A program made the position numbers and the translations under genes. Under the pieces are notes generated by a model, which searched no databases, was not told where the DNA came from, and saw only the letters and a list, made by a program, of their open reading frames with translations. Source: Tetraselmis striata (Eukaryota; Chlorophyta; Chlorodendrophyceae; Chlorodendrales; Chlorodendraceae). Taken from it: a stretch of 64,000 nt of DNA. Position 1 is the first letter of the stretch, and each line of letters starts with the position of its first letter. The stretch is taken from assembly GCA_006384855.1 (NCBI GenBank), contig VCJN01001552.1:62001-126000 (forward strand). The letters are read 5' to 3'. Shown here piece after piece: positions 1 to 10,400 of this stretch.

Positions 1-1
1 C

Positions 2-937
2 AATCCTCAAGATGTCTCAGGCATAATGGAATACTGCCTGCATACTATAACATACAAGTACTGTGATGATTTGGCCACATTCTTTCGTTGGGTGCTGCAG
101 TTGATTGGGTACAGTGATAACCATCCCAGCACACCAAAGTATGTTAAACACTATCTTGTCGGAAAATTCCGAAAACATGATGAGCTAAAAGTCGAATTTG
201 AGCGACAGATCGAAATCCAAACAATAGGCAACCGGCCCCTGACCATAAAAATCATACAAGAGATCATGGAAATCATGGATTCGTGGAGGATACTCAAACG
301 AGGTCAAATCCACGCACAATATGCTAACACATTACGCTCTTTCCGTCAGGAGTCACCTGCAATGACAGGGCTACCTGGCCGGGGAGCTGGCCGAGGCACC
401 AGACCTCCAAGGCAATCATATACTGCAGGACGTGGCCGTGGTGGCCGGACTGCAGGCAGGGGGCGCGCTCCAAGGCAGGCGTACCCCCCGCAGTTACCAT
501 ACAACCCAAGTTATCTTTGGATTCACCCTGATGGTAGACCAGTCTGCTCATATTGCAATGGGTCTGGTCATAACTTTTTGGCCTGCAAATGGAGGCAACA
601 AGAGGCAGGCGATCCTGCTCAACCATCGAAAAAATATTACAATGATCAAATGCTCCAGCGCCAAACAGCTTGGAATCGGTCGCACCCTAACCAGGACTGG
701 ACACAGGCATGCCTTGAGGCCTATAATAGCCTGAGCATGCATCTTGGCTTGCAGCCGAACACAACAGATTTGCTCAACACAAAGGTAACACCGGACATGC
801 TACCAAAGCGTGACGGTGGTGGTGGTGGCCGTGGTGGGGGTCGAGGTCGCCAAGGCGACCGTGGTGGCCGCTCTGGCAGAGGCGGCGGTAGAACCGCTAG
901 CCGCGGCCGGGGTGGTCGTGGTGGACAACACCCCTAG
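2..937 (+). CDS. gag: Gag-like nucleocapsid protein, 5'-partial
   Basis: The frame is open from base 2, so the protein starts left of the window; the first internal Met is at 26. The N-terminal half is a charged, capsid-like helical region. A CCHC zinc knuckle with C-x2-C-x4-H-x4-C spacing (CSYCNGSGHNFLAC) lies at 545-586 and is the standard nucleic-acid-binding motif of retroelement Gag. Two RG/RGG-rich stretches flank it (about 370-480 and 812-935), as in many RNA-binding proteins. It should package element RNA in cytoplasmic particles. It ends in TAG and is not fused to pol. Gag identity rests on the knuckle and position. Confidence 0.85.
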   Translation, partial: NPQDVSGIMEYCLHTITYKYCDDLATFFRWVLQLIGYSDNHPSTPKYVKHYLVGKFRKHDELKVEFERQIEIQTIGNRPLTIKIIQEIMEIMDSWRILKRGQIHAQYANTLRSFRQESPAMTGLPGRGAGRGTRPPRQSYTAGRGRGGRTAGRGRAPRQAYPPQLPYNPSYLWIHPDGRPVCSYCNGSGHNFLACKWRQQEAGDPAQPSKKYYNDQMLQRQTAWNRSHPNQDWTQACLEAYNSLSMHLGLQPNTTDLLNTKVTPDMLPKRDGGGGGRGGGRGRQGDRGGRSGRGGGRTASRGRGGRGGQHP

Positions 938-1400
938 GTCATAATATAGTACCATGTCCCACAGAAAGGTGGAGATCATGTTGTCCGCTGTGCTCCAAAA
1001 AAAAAAAGCATGTATGCTGAGGCGTGGACCCAGCAACCTGCAAAACAAATCTGCAGCCTAATAGAAGACATTGGCATCTAGCAACCCACTCCATAGAACA
1101 TGTAATAACCTTTGCTATGTATCGTGCCAATGCATGTCTCCCACTGTGTGATTAAATGTTGCCATAGAGTGCATAAGCTCGCCGTAGTAATGCACTGAAT
1201 TGACAACAGCTTTGATTCGCGGTGATGTGGATTGTGGCCGTTCAGTTGATCTGTGCCAGGGGACGCTCTGGAGTGATCCTGAACGTGAGCCTGCTCCTGT
1301 CGCTTGCGGCAGGTTCACCAACAATCAGAGTTCATCAAAGTCGGCCGACGAACACATCTCTCTGACTATATCGCTGTAATAGCTGTTTAAGTAATTAACA
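938..1400 (+). other. Non-coding spacer inside retrotransposon 1
   Basis: No supported ORF lies between gag and the methyltransferase ORF. An 11-base A run sits near 1000. The next ORF starts with its own ATG at 1401, so it may be expressed from a separate mRNA or by internal initiation. No promoter motif is convincing. Confidence 0.5.
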
Positions 1401-2087
1401 ATGGGCAAAACACCGATTCAAGCCCTTACAGAGGATGTGGGACCACTGCGTAGGAAGCGTAGGGTCGATGACACTCAGGATCAACCTGTTGTGCATCATG
1501 TACTGGAGACACAAAAGCGCAGAAGGCGCAAACACAATAAACATCACCTTGCCACTGGTCAAAAAGGCAGCTCATCGCAAGCGCCGCAACTGGAACCAGT
1601 TGAGTTGAGCATGTCTGATTATAATGACAGTATGACCAGGGCCTTGAGTCCTAAATCTGATCATAATGATGCAACAGCCACTATAGCGGCAGTCACAATA
1701 CCCCAGCATGACACCTACCCATCATTCAATCAGAATGCTTGGGAGGAATTGAACATGATATGGGGGCCGTTCACCCTTGATGGGGCGGCAACTGCTGAAA
1801 CCACAAAAGTACTAGATAGTTACTGTTCCCCAACTAACTCTTTCTTTGATGCTGACATTACTAACTACCATGTATGGCTCAATCCGCCATTTGAGAAAAT
1901 CTCTGATTTCGTTGCCAGCTTCGAAAGAAAGCGCAGGCAGAACCCATATAATATCTCTGCAGTAATTGCAGTTCCCAAATGGAAAAACAATAAAAATGTT
2001 CAGCACATCCTGAACACATATCGTAAAGTTCACCATTATCCAAAGGGTGCATACTTATATGACATCCCTGATCCCAAAAAACATTGA
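1401..2087 (+). CDS. Dam-like DNA adenine-N6 methyltransferase domain protein of retrotransposon 1
   Basis: A 228-aa ORF between gag and protease. The N-terminal ~110 residues are basic and low-complexity (KRRRRK), perhaps a nuclear-localisation tail. From about residue 122 it reads WGPFTLDGAAT, then a Cys/Tyr segment, then VWLNPPF with NPPF at 1881-1892 (residues 161-164), and later a YPKG motif. The (F/Y)GP-xxLD-xxA plus NPP(F/Y) layout is that of phage-type Dam-like N6-adenine methyltransferases, where NPPY/F is catalytic motif IV. Such domains are known in DIRS-type retroelements and are unusual in Ty3/gypsy. No FxGxG-type AdoMet motif is evident, so activity is uncertain. The ORF overlaps the protease ORF by 41 bases in the +1 frame. 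Confidence 0.65.
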   Translation: MGKTPIQALTEDVGPLRRKRRVDDTQDQPVVHHVLETQKRRRRKHNKHHLATGQKGSSSQAPQLEPVELSMSDYNDSMTRALSPKSDHNDATATIAAVTIPQHDTYPSFNQNAWEELNMIWGPFTLDGAATAETTKVLDSYCSPTNSFFDADITNYHVWLNPPFEKISDFVASFERKRRQNPYNISAVIAVPKWKNNKNVQHILNTYRKVHHYPKGAYLYDIPDPKKH

Positions 2088-2871
2088 AGAGCGGATACCA
2101 ATGGGTCCGACTCCGTTTTCAGTCGATGTATATTTGGCTGATCATACTGTGGAAGACAGAGTGCAAGATAAAGCACGCAATAAGAAAACACAATATCAAA
2201 TCTCCACAGCAAACTTCACCTCTCAGACTGTTGAAACAGATCTGTTGAAGGCAAAGGCTAAAATTAAAGCCGATGATAGTATTCTGTCTGATCATGTTGA
2301 TATACTGATTGACAGTGCTGCCCAACGAGAATTCATCTCCTGGGATATTGTACAAAAATATGATCTGCCAGTCAAATTGCTGGATCAAGCAATCAAAATA
2401 AAACTGGCAGATGGCATAACATATAAGATCTCTCGACATTATGTTACCTTAACGCTTCATTTTGAGGTTGGTTATACCACGGAGGCTAATTTCATCTGCC
2501 TCCCCAGCAACAATAACTGGGATGTCATCTTAGGCATTCCATGGTTGAGAAAAAATAACCCAGATATCCACTGGGATGATGGCACTATACACGAGAGACA
2601 GACAGATGCAACACTGTTTGCCTGTGAGGTCCAACCCAGACCAGCAGTAGTAAGCATACTGTCAGCAAACCAAATGGCTAAGCTGCTACACATCTCTGCA
2701 GAACCAATCAAAAGTGCAGAGGCAGCATCATTCTTTATAGCCACTCTGAAAGAGGACTTTATTGCTACCCAGACATCGCAAAAAACAGCAGATGATCTGC
2801 AGGTACACACTGATTTTGGCCAACAATATGATAAAAAAATATTGAATATAAATCAAACAAAATGGCCATGA
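2047..2871 (+). CDS. Retropepsin-like aspartic protease of retrotransposon 1
   Basis: A 274-aa ORF. Residues 87-99 carry the active-site loop LIDSAAQREFIS, with DSA (2311-2319) in place of the usual DTG/DSG. About 70 residues later comes WDVILGIPWLRKNNPDIHW, the flap/C-terminal signature of Ty3/gypsy proteases. It would cleave the Gag and Pol precursors as a homodimer. The first ~15 residues overlap the methyltransferase frame, and the segment from about 2085 reads as a natural continuation of the methyltransferase (EERIPMGPTPFSVDV), so both were probably one polyprotein. The 3' end overlaps the RT frame, also in +1. Confidence 0.85.
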   Translation: MHTYMTSLIPKNIEERIPMGPTPFSVDVYLADHTVEDRVQDKARNKKTQYQISTANFTSQTVETDLLKAKAKIKADDSILSDHVDILIDSAAQREFISWDIVQKYDLPVKLLDQAIKIKLADGITYKISRHYVTLTLHFEVGYTTEANFICLPSNNNWDVILGIPWLRKNNPDIHWDDGTIHERQTDATLFACEVQPRPAVVSILSANQMAKLLHISAEPIKSAEAASFFIATLKEDFIATQTSQKTADDLQVHTDFGQQYDKKILNINQTKWP

Positions 2872-3894
2872 CAAAGATACGTTGACTGACCTGCCACCGA
2901 GCAGAGGTAAATTTGATCATAGTATACCAACTATACCTGATACTAACCCGCCAAAAGGGCACATTTATAAAATGTCTCCTGCGGAGCTAACTGAGCTGAA
3001 GAAGCAGCTAACACAGTACCTGGAGAAAAACTGGATCCGACCCAGTTACTCGCCATTTGCGGCTCCAGTACTCTTTGCCAGAAAATCTGACGGCACTCTC
3101 CGGATATGCATTGACTATAGATCGCTGAACAAAATAACATTGGGCACGCAATATCCCTTGCCCAGATTTGATACTATACTGGACTGTATTGCCACGGGCA
3201 AGTGCTGGACATGCTTAGACTTGTCCAAAGCGTATCACCAGATCCGCGTGAAAGAAGAGGATGTCTATAAGACATCCTTCATCACACAGTTGGGTCAATT
3301 TGAAATGAGAGTCTTGCCATTTGGGCTGAAAACAGCACCGGGCGGATTCCAATCATATATTAACGCGGTGTTCAATGGCACTGCTGATGATACACATCAA
3401 GACACAAACATCCTTGATGATTTTGTGATCTGTTATCTTGACGATATAATCATATTCAGCGACACTCCGGAGCAACATATTGGACCATATTGATCAGGTA
3501 CTTGCGAGATTACGCAAACACCATTTGTACCTGAATCCCCGGAAATCACAATGGGGCAAAAAGCAGATAATATACCTGGGTCACCGTACAACGGAAAAGG
3601 GTAAATTCCCTGACCCTGAAAAGATAAAAGCCAGTCACAGAATGGCCGGTACCAAAATCTGTCACAGATGTCAGAGCCTTCTTGGGCTTTGTGGGATATT
3701 ATCGATCATTTATTGAGGACTTTGCAGCAATAGCAAAGCCCCTGTTTGATCTGACAAAGAATAACACATTTCCGGCCTGTACTGACACCCACCAACATGC
3801 TTTTGATCGCCTAAAATATAAAATGACACATGCCCCGGTGTTAATGAACCCCATCACTGGCCCGAACGCAGAGTTCGTGGTTACAACTAACTGA
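2852..3894 (+). pseudogene. Reverse transcriptase of retrotransposon 1, frameshifted
   Basis: RT is spread over three frames. The frame from 2852 to 3493 holds fingers and palm: KSDGTLRICIDYRSLNK, DLSKAYHQIRV, LPFGLKTAP and the catalytic YLDD box at 3434-3445. An extra base near 3479 shifts to the frame 3480-3716 (VLARLRKHHLYLNPRKSQW, YLGH). A second extra base near 3632 shifts again to the frame that gives FLGFVGYYRSFIEDFAAIAKPL up to 3894. At 3886-3895 a 4-base duplication (aactaact) disrupts the junction with RNase H. The catalytic residues themselves are intact. Confidence 0.92.
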
Positions 3895-5878
3895 TGCCAG
3901 CAAATATGCTGTGGGAGCAGTGCTCATGCAGAAAGACCCCAATGCCGGACAGCTGCGTCCTGTAGCGTACTTGGCAAAGGTCTTGAGGGGTGCGCAACTG
4001 CGCTATTCTACCTATGATACTGAATTCCTGGGAGTAGTAATTGCTCTCCAACATTGGCGACATTATTTGGAAGGGTGTAAACATTTCACCGTAGTAACTG
4101 ACCATACCACCCTCCGGCATCTGCCAACACAGGAGAAGCTCAGCAGAAAACATGCTGGCTGGTCTCAAATTATATCACCATATATGGACAACATGGATAT
4201 TGTCTATAGGAAAGGATCTCAAAATATGGCAGATGCGCTGAGCAGGAGGCCAGATCTAAAAGATCTCAAGGCATCATTGGATGCATACTATATGCAAACC
4301 ATTGAGGAGGACCTGGAGCACATCACTGAATGGCTCAACCTTACCACTGTTTCGATACAGTTGGACAAACAGTTCCTCAACAACATCAAATTCAAATATA
4401 TGCAGGATCCAAAACTGAACAGGGACAACCTACCCCCTGGAGTACAATATGATCACCATACTGAACTGTATATGGTAGCTGATAAAATATATATTCCTGC
4501 AAATGATGAGCTCAAACAGAGCATCATCAAAGAACATCATGATATTAAGACGGCTGGCCATAATGGTATTCTCAGAACTGAGAAATTGATCAAAAGAAAT
4601 TTTTGCTGGCCGCACATGCACCAAAACATAAAAACATATATCCGAAACTGTAAAGTCTGTAAGCTGACAAAGCAGCATACACAGGCTCCTGCAGCGGCTT
4701 TACAGCCACTGCCAACACCAACCATACCATGGGAATATTTCAGTCTTGACTTTATCACAAACCTACCATCAGTGGATGGTTATGACTGTATTGCCACTTT
4801 TGTGGACTTGTTCACAAAGCAGGCACACTTTATACCATGCCAAAAAGCCATCTCGGCTCCTGAATTGGCACAACTGTATATCAAAAATATATACAAACTC
4901 CACGGTCTCAGTACCTGCATGGTAGGAGATCGGGACGCAAAATATACATCATCATATTTCCAAGAACTGTTTAAACAGCTTGGTACAACATTAAACCTCA
5001 GCACTGCATATCATCCGCAGACTTATGGACAGACTGAAATATTGAACAAAATAATAGAGCAGTTGCTGCGAGCTTTCTGCTACAATAACCAGCAGGACTG
5101 GGTGAACTACCTGTCACTTGCTGAGTTCAATTACAATAACACAGAATCGTCAACAACAAAGTTTACTCCATTCCAGGCAATATATGGCTTCCATCCTCGG
5201 CTGCCAATTGATATTGTAAACCCCAAAACTGGAGTGAGAGAGACAACCATAGACATTCTGTCGAAAATACAGGATATACACAATCTGGTGCATGAAAACA
5301 TTATAATTGCCAAAGAATATCAAATGCATTACCATGATAGAAACAATAGGCAGCCGATCACATTTCAAATCGGTGACAAAATCATGATAAAAACTGACGA
5401 TATGATCATAAGGGGACAAAAGTGTCCTAAGCTCAAACAACGGTATGTAGGACCATATGAGGTCATCGAGCAGGTGAACCCTCAGGCCTACAAAATACAG
5501 TTACCACCTGAGCTTGAGTGCCACCCAGTATTTCATGTCTCCAAGTTGAGACCCTGGGACACTGCATCTGCACAAACTGATATACCTGATGCCTTGATGG
5601 GCAGACAGGCACGCAGAATTGATGATCCAATCATCGCAGACATCATTGACTGCAAACTGGCACCATACCCCAGACTATATGCAAAGGGCAAAGCCTTGCT
5701 ATTTAAAGTAAGGTTCCATAACTTTCCAGCAACTGGAGATGACTGGATGCCCTATGAAACGATGCGGTATTCACCGCTGATGCAGCATTATATGCTGTCA
5801 AAACGTTTCAAACATATCTCGACCTCGCCAGCATACATTGCGGCGAAGGCGAGCCACCCGCAAAGGTTTCCGCAGTGA
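3886..5878 (+). CDS. RNase H, integrase and chromodomain-like region of retrotransposon 1
   Basis: About 660 residues. RNase H starts with TDASKYAVGAVLMQKD and continues to DALSRRPD. The integrase zinc domain has the H-x-H...C-x2-C pattern (GHNG...CKVCK, about 4550-4670). The integrase core carries D (LDFI, 4748), D (GDRDAKY, 4928) and E (GQTE, 5036), giving the D,D-35-E spacing. Then come the GPY/F-type motif (RYVGPYEV, QAYKIQLPPELECHPVFHVSKLRPW) and a chromodomain-like end (LLFKVRF...DDWMPYETM). Chromodomains of this clade steer insertion to particular chromatin. The only odd residue is HPQTYGQTE in place of HPQTDGQTE. The frame is open to the stop at 5876-5878. Confidence 0.93.
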
Positions 5879-5898
5879 ATCCGATGACTCAGATTCAT

Positions 5899-5913
5899 CA
5901 GAGCGGGGTGGAA
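5899..5913 (+). other. Polypurine tract of retrotransposon 1
   Basis: A purine-rich stretch (cagagcggggtggaa) abuts the TG that opens the 3' LTR. Position and composition fit the plus-strand DNA primer of an LTR element. Confidence 0.65.
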
Positions 5914-6127
5914 TGTGAGGATATATCCTATACCCTCACTAACCCTAATCATCATAGCACACTAGCATGTGCGCGTAGCGCGCGCCCGTGATGACGGGCT
6001 GCGCCCGCGCCCTGTCGGCCACCTCGCGTCGCCTGATATATCAGGCACGGCGCGTGTCGGCCTGTAATAGAAGATACTTGACCACCACCATCGCGGAATA
6101 GCCACCACCAGCGCACATTCCCTCACA
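5914..6127 (+). repeat. 3' LTR of retrotransposon 1
   Basis: Starts TGTGAGG and ends CCTCACA, a perfect 7-base inverted terminus with TG...CA ends, directly after a polypurine tract. It is 214 bp. The following bases GGCCC (6128-6132) match the interior of the LINE-A coding region, so they are the predicted right-hand target duplication. The other LTR is off-window, so the ends rest on motif and context. Confidence 0.8.
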
Positions 6128-6498
6128 GGCCCTCCCTCACATTGCCTTTTTTGTTGCACATGTATCGCACTCCCGAAATGCTTTGCTCCGCGGGTTGGGG
6201 CTTGCCCCAACTCGCATTGCTCGAATGGGCAGACGCCCAAACGGGTAGGGCGGACCTTTCGTGGTCAGTGCCGGGTATTTTTGATGGCAGTGTTCTAGAC
6301 GGTGATCCAACAGTGTTGGAAATTCCGTCACTAGCATTCAATTAGTCTTGCAGAATGCTTCGGCAATTTGCTTGATGACTATAATGGAGCATCGCCTACC
6401 CAGGGCTTTCCGTAAGTGGATTGCTGCCTAAACGGCCGTCGTAGAGACGCTGCAAGGGTTTCACTGGTGCCAGTCTTGTCCCGGGGGCGAAAAAACAA
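6128..6498 (+). mobile_element. LINE-A 3'-end fragment (+ orientation)
   Basis: This segment is a close reverse-complement match to 48977-49346, the C-terminal codons and 3' UTR of the LINE-A copy on the - strand. It ends in an A-rich tail (gaaaaaacaaac). It includes the shared block with TTTCACTGGTGCCAGTCTTG near 6460. The 5' end is cut by the LTR of retrotransposon 1. Confidence 0.88.
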
Positions 6499-9000
6499 AC
6501 ACGTCAGTAGCGCAAGCCGCCGGTAACTGTACGAGTACATGTATCTCCGCCACTGTGCGTACTCATCGCACATAATAAATACATCCTACTCGCTGCCAAG
6601 GATATGGCGTATGTCAAGTGTAAGCTTTAGGCAGGATCGCGAGGCTTTAGCGTACGAAGGAAAAAGGTTTGCAGCAGAGGAATTGTTACAGTGTACCGGG
6701 GCGTACACGGGTTTATACAGCTATTGGCATGGCAGCCGGTTGCAAGCACGTGCTAGGCTTGGAGATGCGATCTAGTCTTGGAGTCATCGGGGATTGTTGC
6801 AGACAGCCTCGGGCATTGGTAGAGCATGCGAGCATAATGTGGCCGTACGTCGGTAAGACGTGTAACATGTACTGGTGGCGTGCGGGCAATGAGCAGATGG
6901 CGAGTAGTACATGTATGGTATATATAGATATACGAGCATGCGCATGTGTTTACGAGTATGATGGGTATGAGTCTGCAGGTAGGTTTATAGTGGTCTATCA
7001 TCAAGTGGCTGCTTTCCACGGCACAACAACATGTCTAGATGTTTAGCACTTGAGCCGCAATCCGATAGCTAGGGTTATTCGACTGGCGTTTGCCCTCGTC
7101 TATGTCGGCATTCACGATATCAAGTTCGGATCTCACATGAGAGGTTGGGGGCATCGGCGGCGAGTGGGTGGCTGAAAATGGCGGCTCGCACCGCGGCTGC
7201 GGCCGCCAAGGTTGATGACTGTGCAGTGCGCGTGCGTAAACCCCAAACCAACTACGGGTAGTGTATTGCAGAGTAGACCAACCGCCACGGGGCGATTACC
7301 GGCAATGTACTGAAAACCAACTTACAAAATGTTCCCCACAATTTTTTTGGCCTCCCCCCCCCCCCTCCGATTTTCTTCAGATATGCGACATGAACCACAC
7401 CATTAAGTCGGTAAGGCCTCATAATAACAACGCTGCTTGTATGGCGACAAGTAAGATATGAATTGATGCATATTTGTTCGTTTGTAGTGCGCAATGCTGC
7501 TGATACAGTCGGCCACAAAAGTCCATGCATGTTTTAGTGGGTGCGGTTTCGCTTGGGGCGCTTCTAGTCGAGAAAAGGTACGCAAAACCTACGATGTTGC
7601 GGTCATTGCGGTGAAACTCATGAAAGGGCGTGCACATGTTGCGCTAGGGTCAATATGCGACGGTGTGCGGCGGTGCGCGCGGCACTTTCATTTGGCAACA
7701 TCGCTCAGTGTAACACGTGTAATTAGAAAACGGCGGGGTAGTTGTGGCCCGTTTGAGCGCACGGCACGTAGTTTAACATAAAAACCGTGCTTTTTCCCCA
7801 TGGTCGTCGAGATGCATGTTTTAGACACCTACCTCGCGCTGCTCGGCGCATAGTTTAGCATCTATGGTCATCTAGCGGGATGCATGCCATATTGGCGATC
7901 TTGATGTTTGCCACGCAATGAGTAGTAATCTTGCAACCACACGGAAATTCATAAAGTTTCGTTGTTTTATCAAAAATCATATCTGACTAGCGGACTACTT
8001 GAAAGCCCGTGACCATGGTTTTCTAGATCGCTCATTATCCCATCGTTTCGATAAAACGGCAAAATTCTATGGCATGTCAAAGATATTTTCTACCGGTATT
8101 ACTCTAGCATGCCAACCAACCAACTCATTGTGGGTGGGTGGGTGGGGGGTGATGAAGGCATGTGATGTGTCACTCCACCAAAGCTCCCGGACGAGAGGAT
8201 ATCTTGGATGGGTCTCTACCTCGCGTCGACACCGCCTTCATTTTGCCCCTCCCTCCTGTATGAGAATGGGTGACATGTGCTACGATATGTGCGCGGACCT
8301 GTGCGCTAGTCGTGATATTGATGTTGATGGGGGCGAGTCCGCGCTTTCTTTGAATTGTCTTCATCATTGGAGCACTCTCATTGCGGAAATGCCCATGGAT
8401 CGCAACGGTAGCATGCATTTATCGGGCTCAAACTTGCGCGCCATACATGTCATGAATACCCGTACGTGCACCCACCACCTGGAGCGCGCGTGCAAATGCG
8501 ATGGACGGCAGCTACACCACGAATATGCAGCTCCGATGTGCAATGGCCGTGTTTCGGTGGTTCTGGCCTTGTGCCAAACAACGCCACTGCACCGACAAAT
8601 GTTATCCACGATAGCCAGACGACGAAACCGCTGCCTTCTTGGCGTAGAAGGCTTGCATAGTCGATGCGCGAGGCTCCAGGGCCCGGTAGCCCCATGGCTT
8701 GGGCACCAAGCAAGGATGTGCGGGGATTTCTAAGTGCAAAGACTTAATATCATGTGGAGTGATGCTATAATGCTGTATATTATTGTAATTGAATATCCGC
8801 CACTATACAAGGAGTTTCCACGGGAGGTACGCAAGGGAGATTAGCCGAAAAGTTCGGAAAATGCCTAGGTACACGGAAAGGGCGAGGATTTGCGGCAAAG
8901 AGCAAAAAAAGGAGGGAGGGCGGGTTGTGCGGGCAGGAGGCCAACACAAAACTAAGCGAGTAATCCCATCCAGCGGACGACGATGGTTTTATAACATTCG
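6499..9000. other. Gene-poor stretch, no supported gene
   Basis: Many short ORFs occur on both strands, but none has recognisable domains, ATG context or consistent composition. There is a 12-C tract at 7354-7365 and a GTGG-rich microsatellite near 8130. A short motif (gggaggta-gcaagggagatta) occurs near 8822 and again near 9230. The longest ORF (7999-8733) begins at a TTG and looks like chance. Confidence 0.5.
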
Positions 9001-9264
9001 ACGAGTACTGGGGTGACCAATGTTTTCAGCCGAGGGCAGCACGGAAAGTGCCGTACTTCGGATTGTGTGCTAAAGCACGAAGCTTCTCCGGGCGGCGAGC
9101 ATTGCTCTGTGGCTGCCACGTCAAATTGGTGTGGCGCAGAGGCCGCGGGCAGCCGGTGTCGACACCCGCATACTTTAGGATTAAGGGGAGGAAAGGAGAC
9201 CCCAGGAACACAGCTCGAAACATTTCAACGGGAGGTAGGCAAGGGAGATTAGCCACCTTGGTCT

Positions 9265-10400
9265 TCATGGCTGCGGAGGGGGCGAGACGTCATCCGACGG
9301 AGCGGGGGCGCTGCCGAGAAGGCTGCGAACGACCACCGTGGGAGAGAGCCTGCCGACAGGGAGAGCGGCGGCGCGGGTAGGAAGCGCAGTATGATCGATG
9401 TAGTCGTTGATAACCGCAGAATTGCGGGCGTAACCGCCGCAGTGGCGGGTTTTGTCCATGCTATGGGCACGCCAGCTGCGATTGCGCCCGACGCCGCGCC
9501 CTCACGTTAGGAGTGTGAGGTCCACACGAAACCTTCGGGGGTGGGGTGGGGGGGGGGAGGGGGGGCTCGATTGATGTGGCCGACGGCCCGCTTGAGCCAG
9601 CATTCGCCGAGGGTAGCGGCGTTCCACGTGAGGGGTGGGGTAGTAGCGTCACCGGGCAGCGCCATGAATCGATCGGGTTGCTTGGTGGAGCGGGACGCCC
9701 GAAATAATGCTGCATCGCGGTAGGTTACGAAACGGCGCAAGAGAGTTGTACAAGTGGGCACGGCGGTGGCAGGATTTGGAGTAGGGGCTTGAATCCGTAT
9801 CGACGCTTGCGATGTCCCGTCGTCTCACGGTTGACGAAGGGGGTGACGTTGCTGGCGTCAACGCCTCAACGGCTAGGTCCTAGAGTCGGCAAGAGGCGCT
9901 ATACTCTCCACAGGAGTAAAACACAAACGTTAAAGACACAGCCGCGCCGGCGGGAAGGATGTTTCCGTAGTCGACAGTAACTGTAGAAAAGGTAGCGAGG
10001 TCGTCGAGAATGTCGGTGATGACGTCGCACAGCAGGGTGGCGCGTCGAAGCCCCTCGGTTGCTTTGAGCTGGCGGGTTTGAGACGCGCGCTTCATGTCGA
10101 CGATGGCCGGGCCGGTAGCCGGGGCGTCATCCCAACCAGTCTGACGCATGAAGGTATTGGAGCTGCAGAGATCCGGCGCCGATGGTGTCGCATTCCGCAA
10201 GCTACGTGAGATAGCGGGCGCACGTTGCCTCGATACAGTCTAGAGGGGGAATGCCTTTTTCGTCGATGCATAACTCATCGAAGAGGTGAATCTTGCCCTC
10301 TTAGTTCAAGTAGGTGCTGGTCGTGAGCGATGTTGTCAAGAGGTCGAGCACCTTGGCGCCCGAGCTGTACGTGCCGGACAGAGCTTCGATCATGATTCGC
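9265..10400 (-). pseudogene. Tyrosine recombinase relic (DIRS/Crypton-type transposon)
   Basis: Read from 10400 downwards. An N-terminal SAM-like core-binding domain reads YSSGAKVLDLL...LFDELCIDEKGIPPLD...AECDTIGAGSL, interrupted by TAA and TAG. It continues in another frame (10150-9880) as GWDDAPATGPAIVDMKRASQ. The catalytic C-terminal part follows: EGFVWTSHS-stop-REGAASGAIAAGVP near 9530-9465, then HCGGYARNSAVINDYID near 9440-9390. These match the H-x-x-R box and the nucleophile tyrosine (DYID) of tyrosine recombinases; a Leu codon in the H-x-x-R box is now TAA. Such enzymes integrate circular DNA intermediates. At least four lesions make it inactive. No RT lies next to it, so DIRS versus Crypton cannot be decided. 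Confidence 0.72.

Larger units (their letters stand above)
1..6127 (+). mobile_element. Ty3/gypsy-type LTR retrotransposon 1, 5' end outside the window
   Basis: The order gag, Dam-like methyltransferase, aspartic protease, RT, RNase H, integrase, chromodomain-like tail and then an LTR is that of a Ty3/gypsy (chromovirus-like) element. The 5' LTR, primer-binding site and start of gag lie left of the window. Domain sequence is well preserved, but pol has at least three single- or few-base lesions, so this copy is probably not autonomous. The 3' LTR ends exactly where a LINE-A fragment begins, so the element inserted into an older LINE. Confidence 0.93.

Noticed and set aside
5930..5955. Telomere-like repeat (CCCTCACTAACCCTAA)
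   Set aside because: Only isolated, imperfect copies inside LTR sequence; similar GGGTTAGG-type text near 17600 and 21570 is also within LTRs.
7999..8733. 244-codon + strand ORF
   Set aside because: Starts at TTG, has no domain, biased composition and no supporting context.
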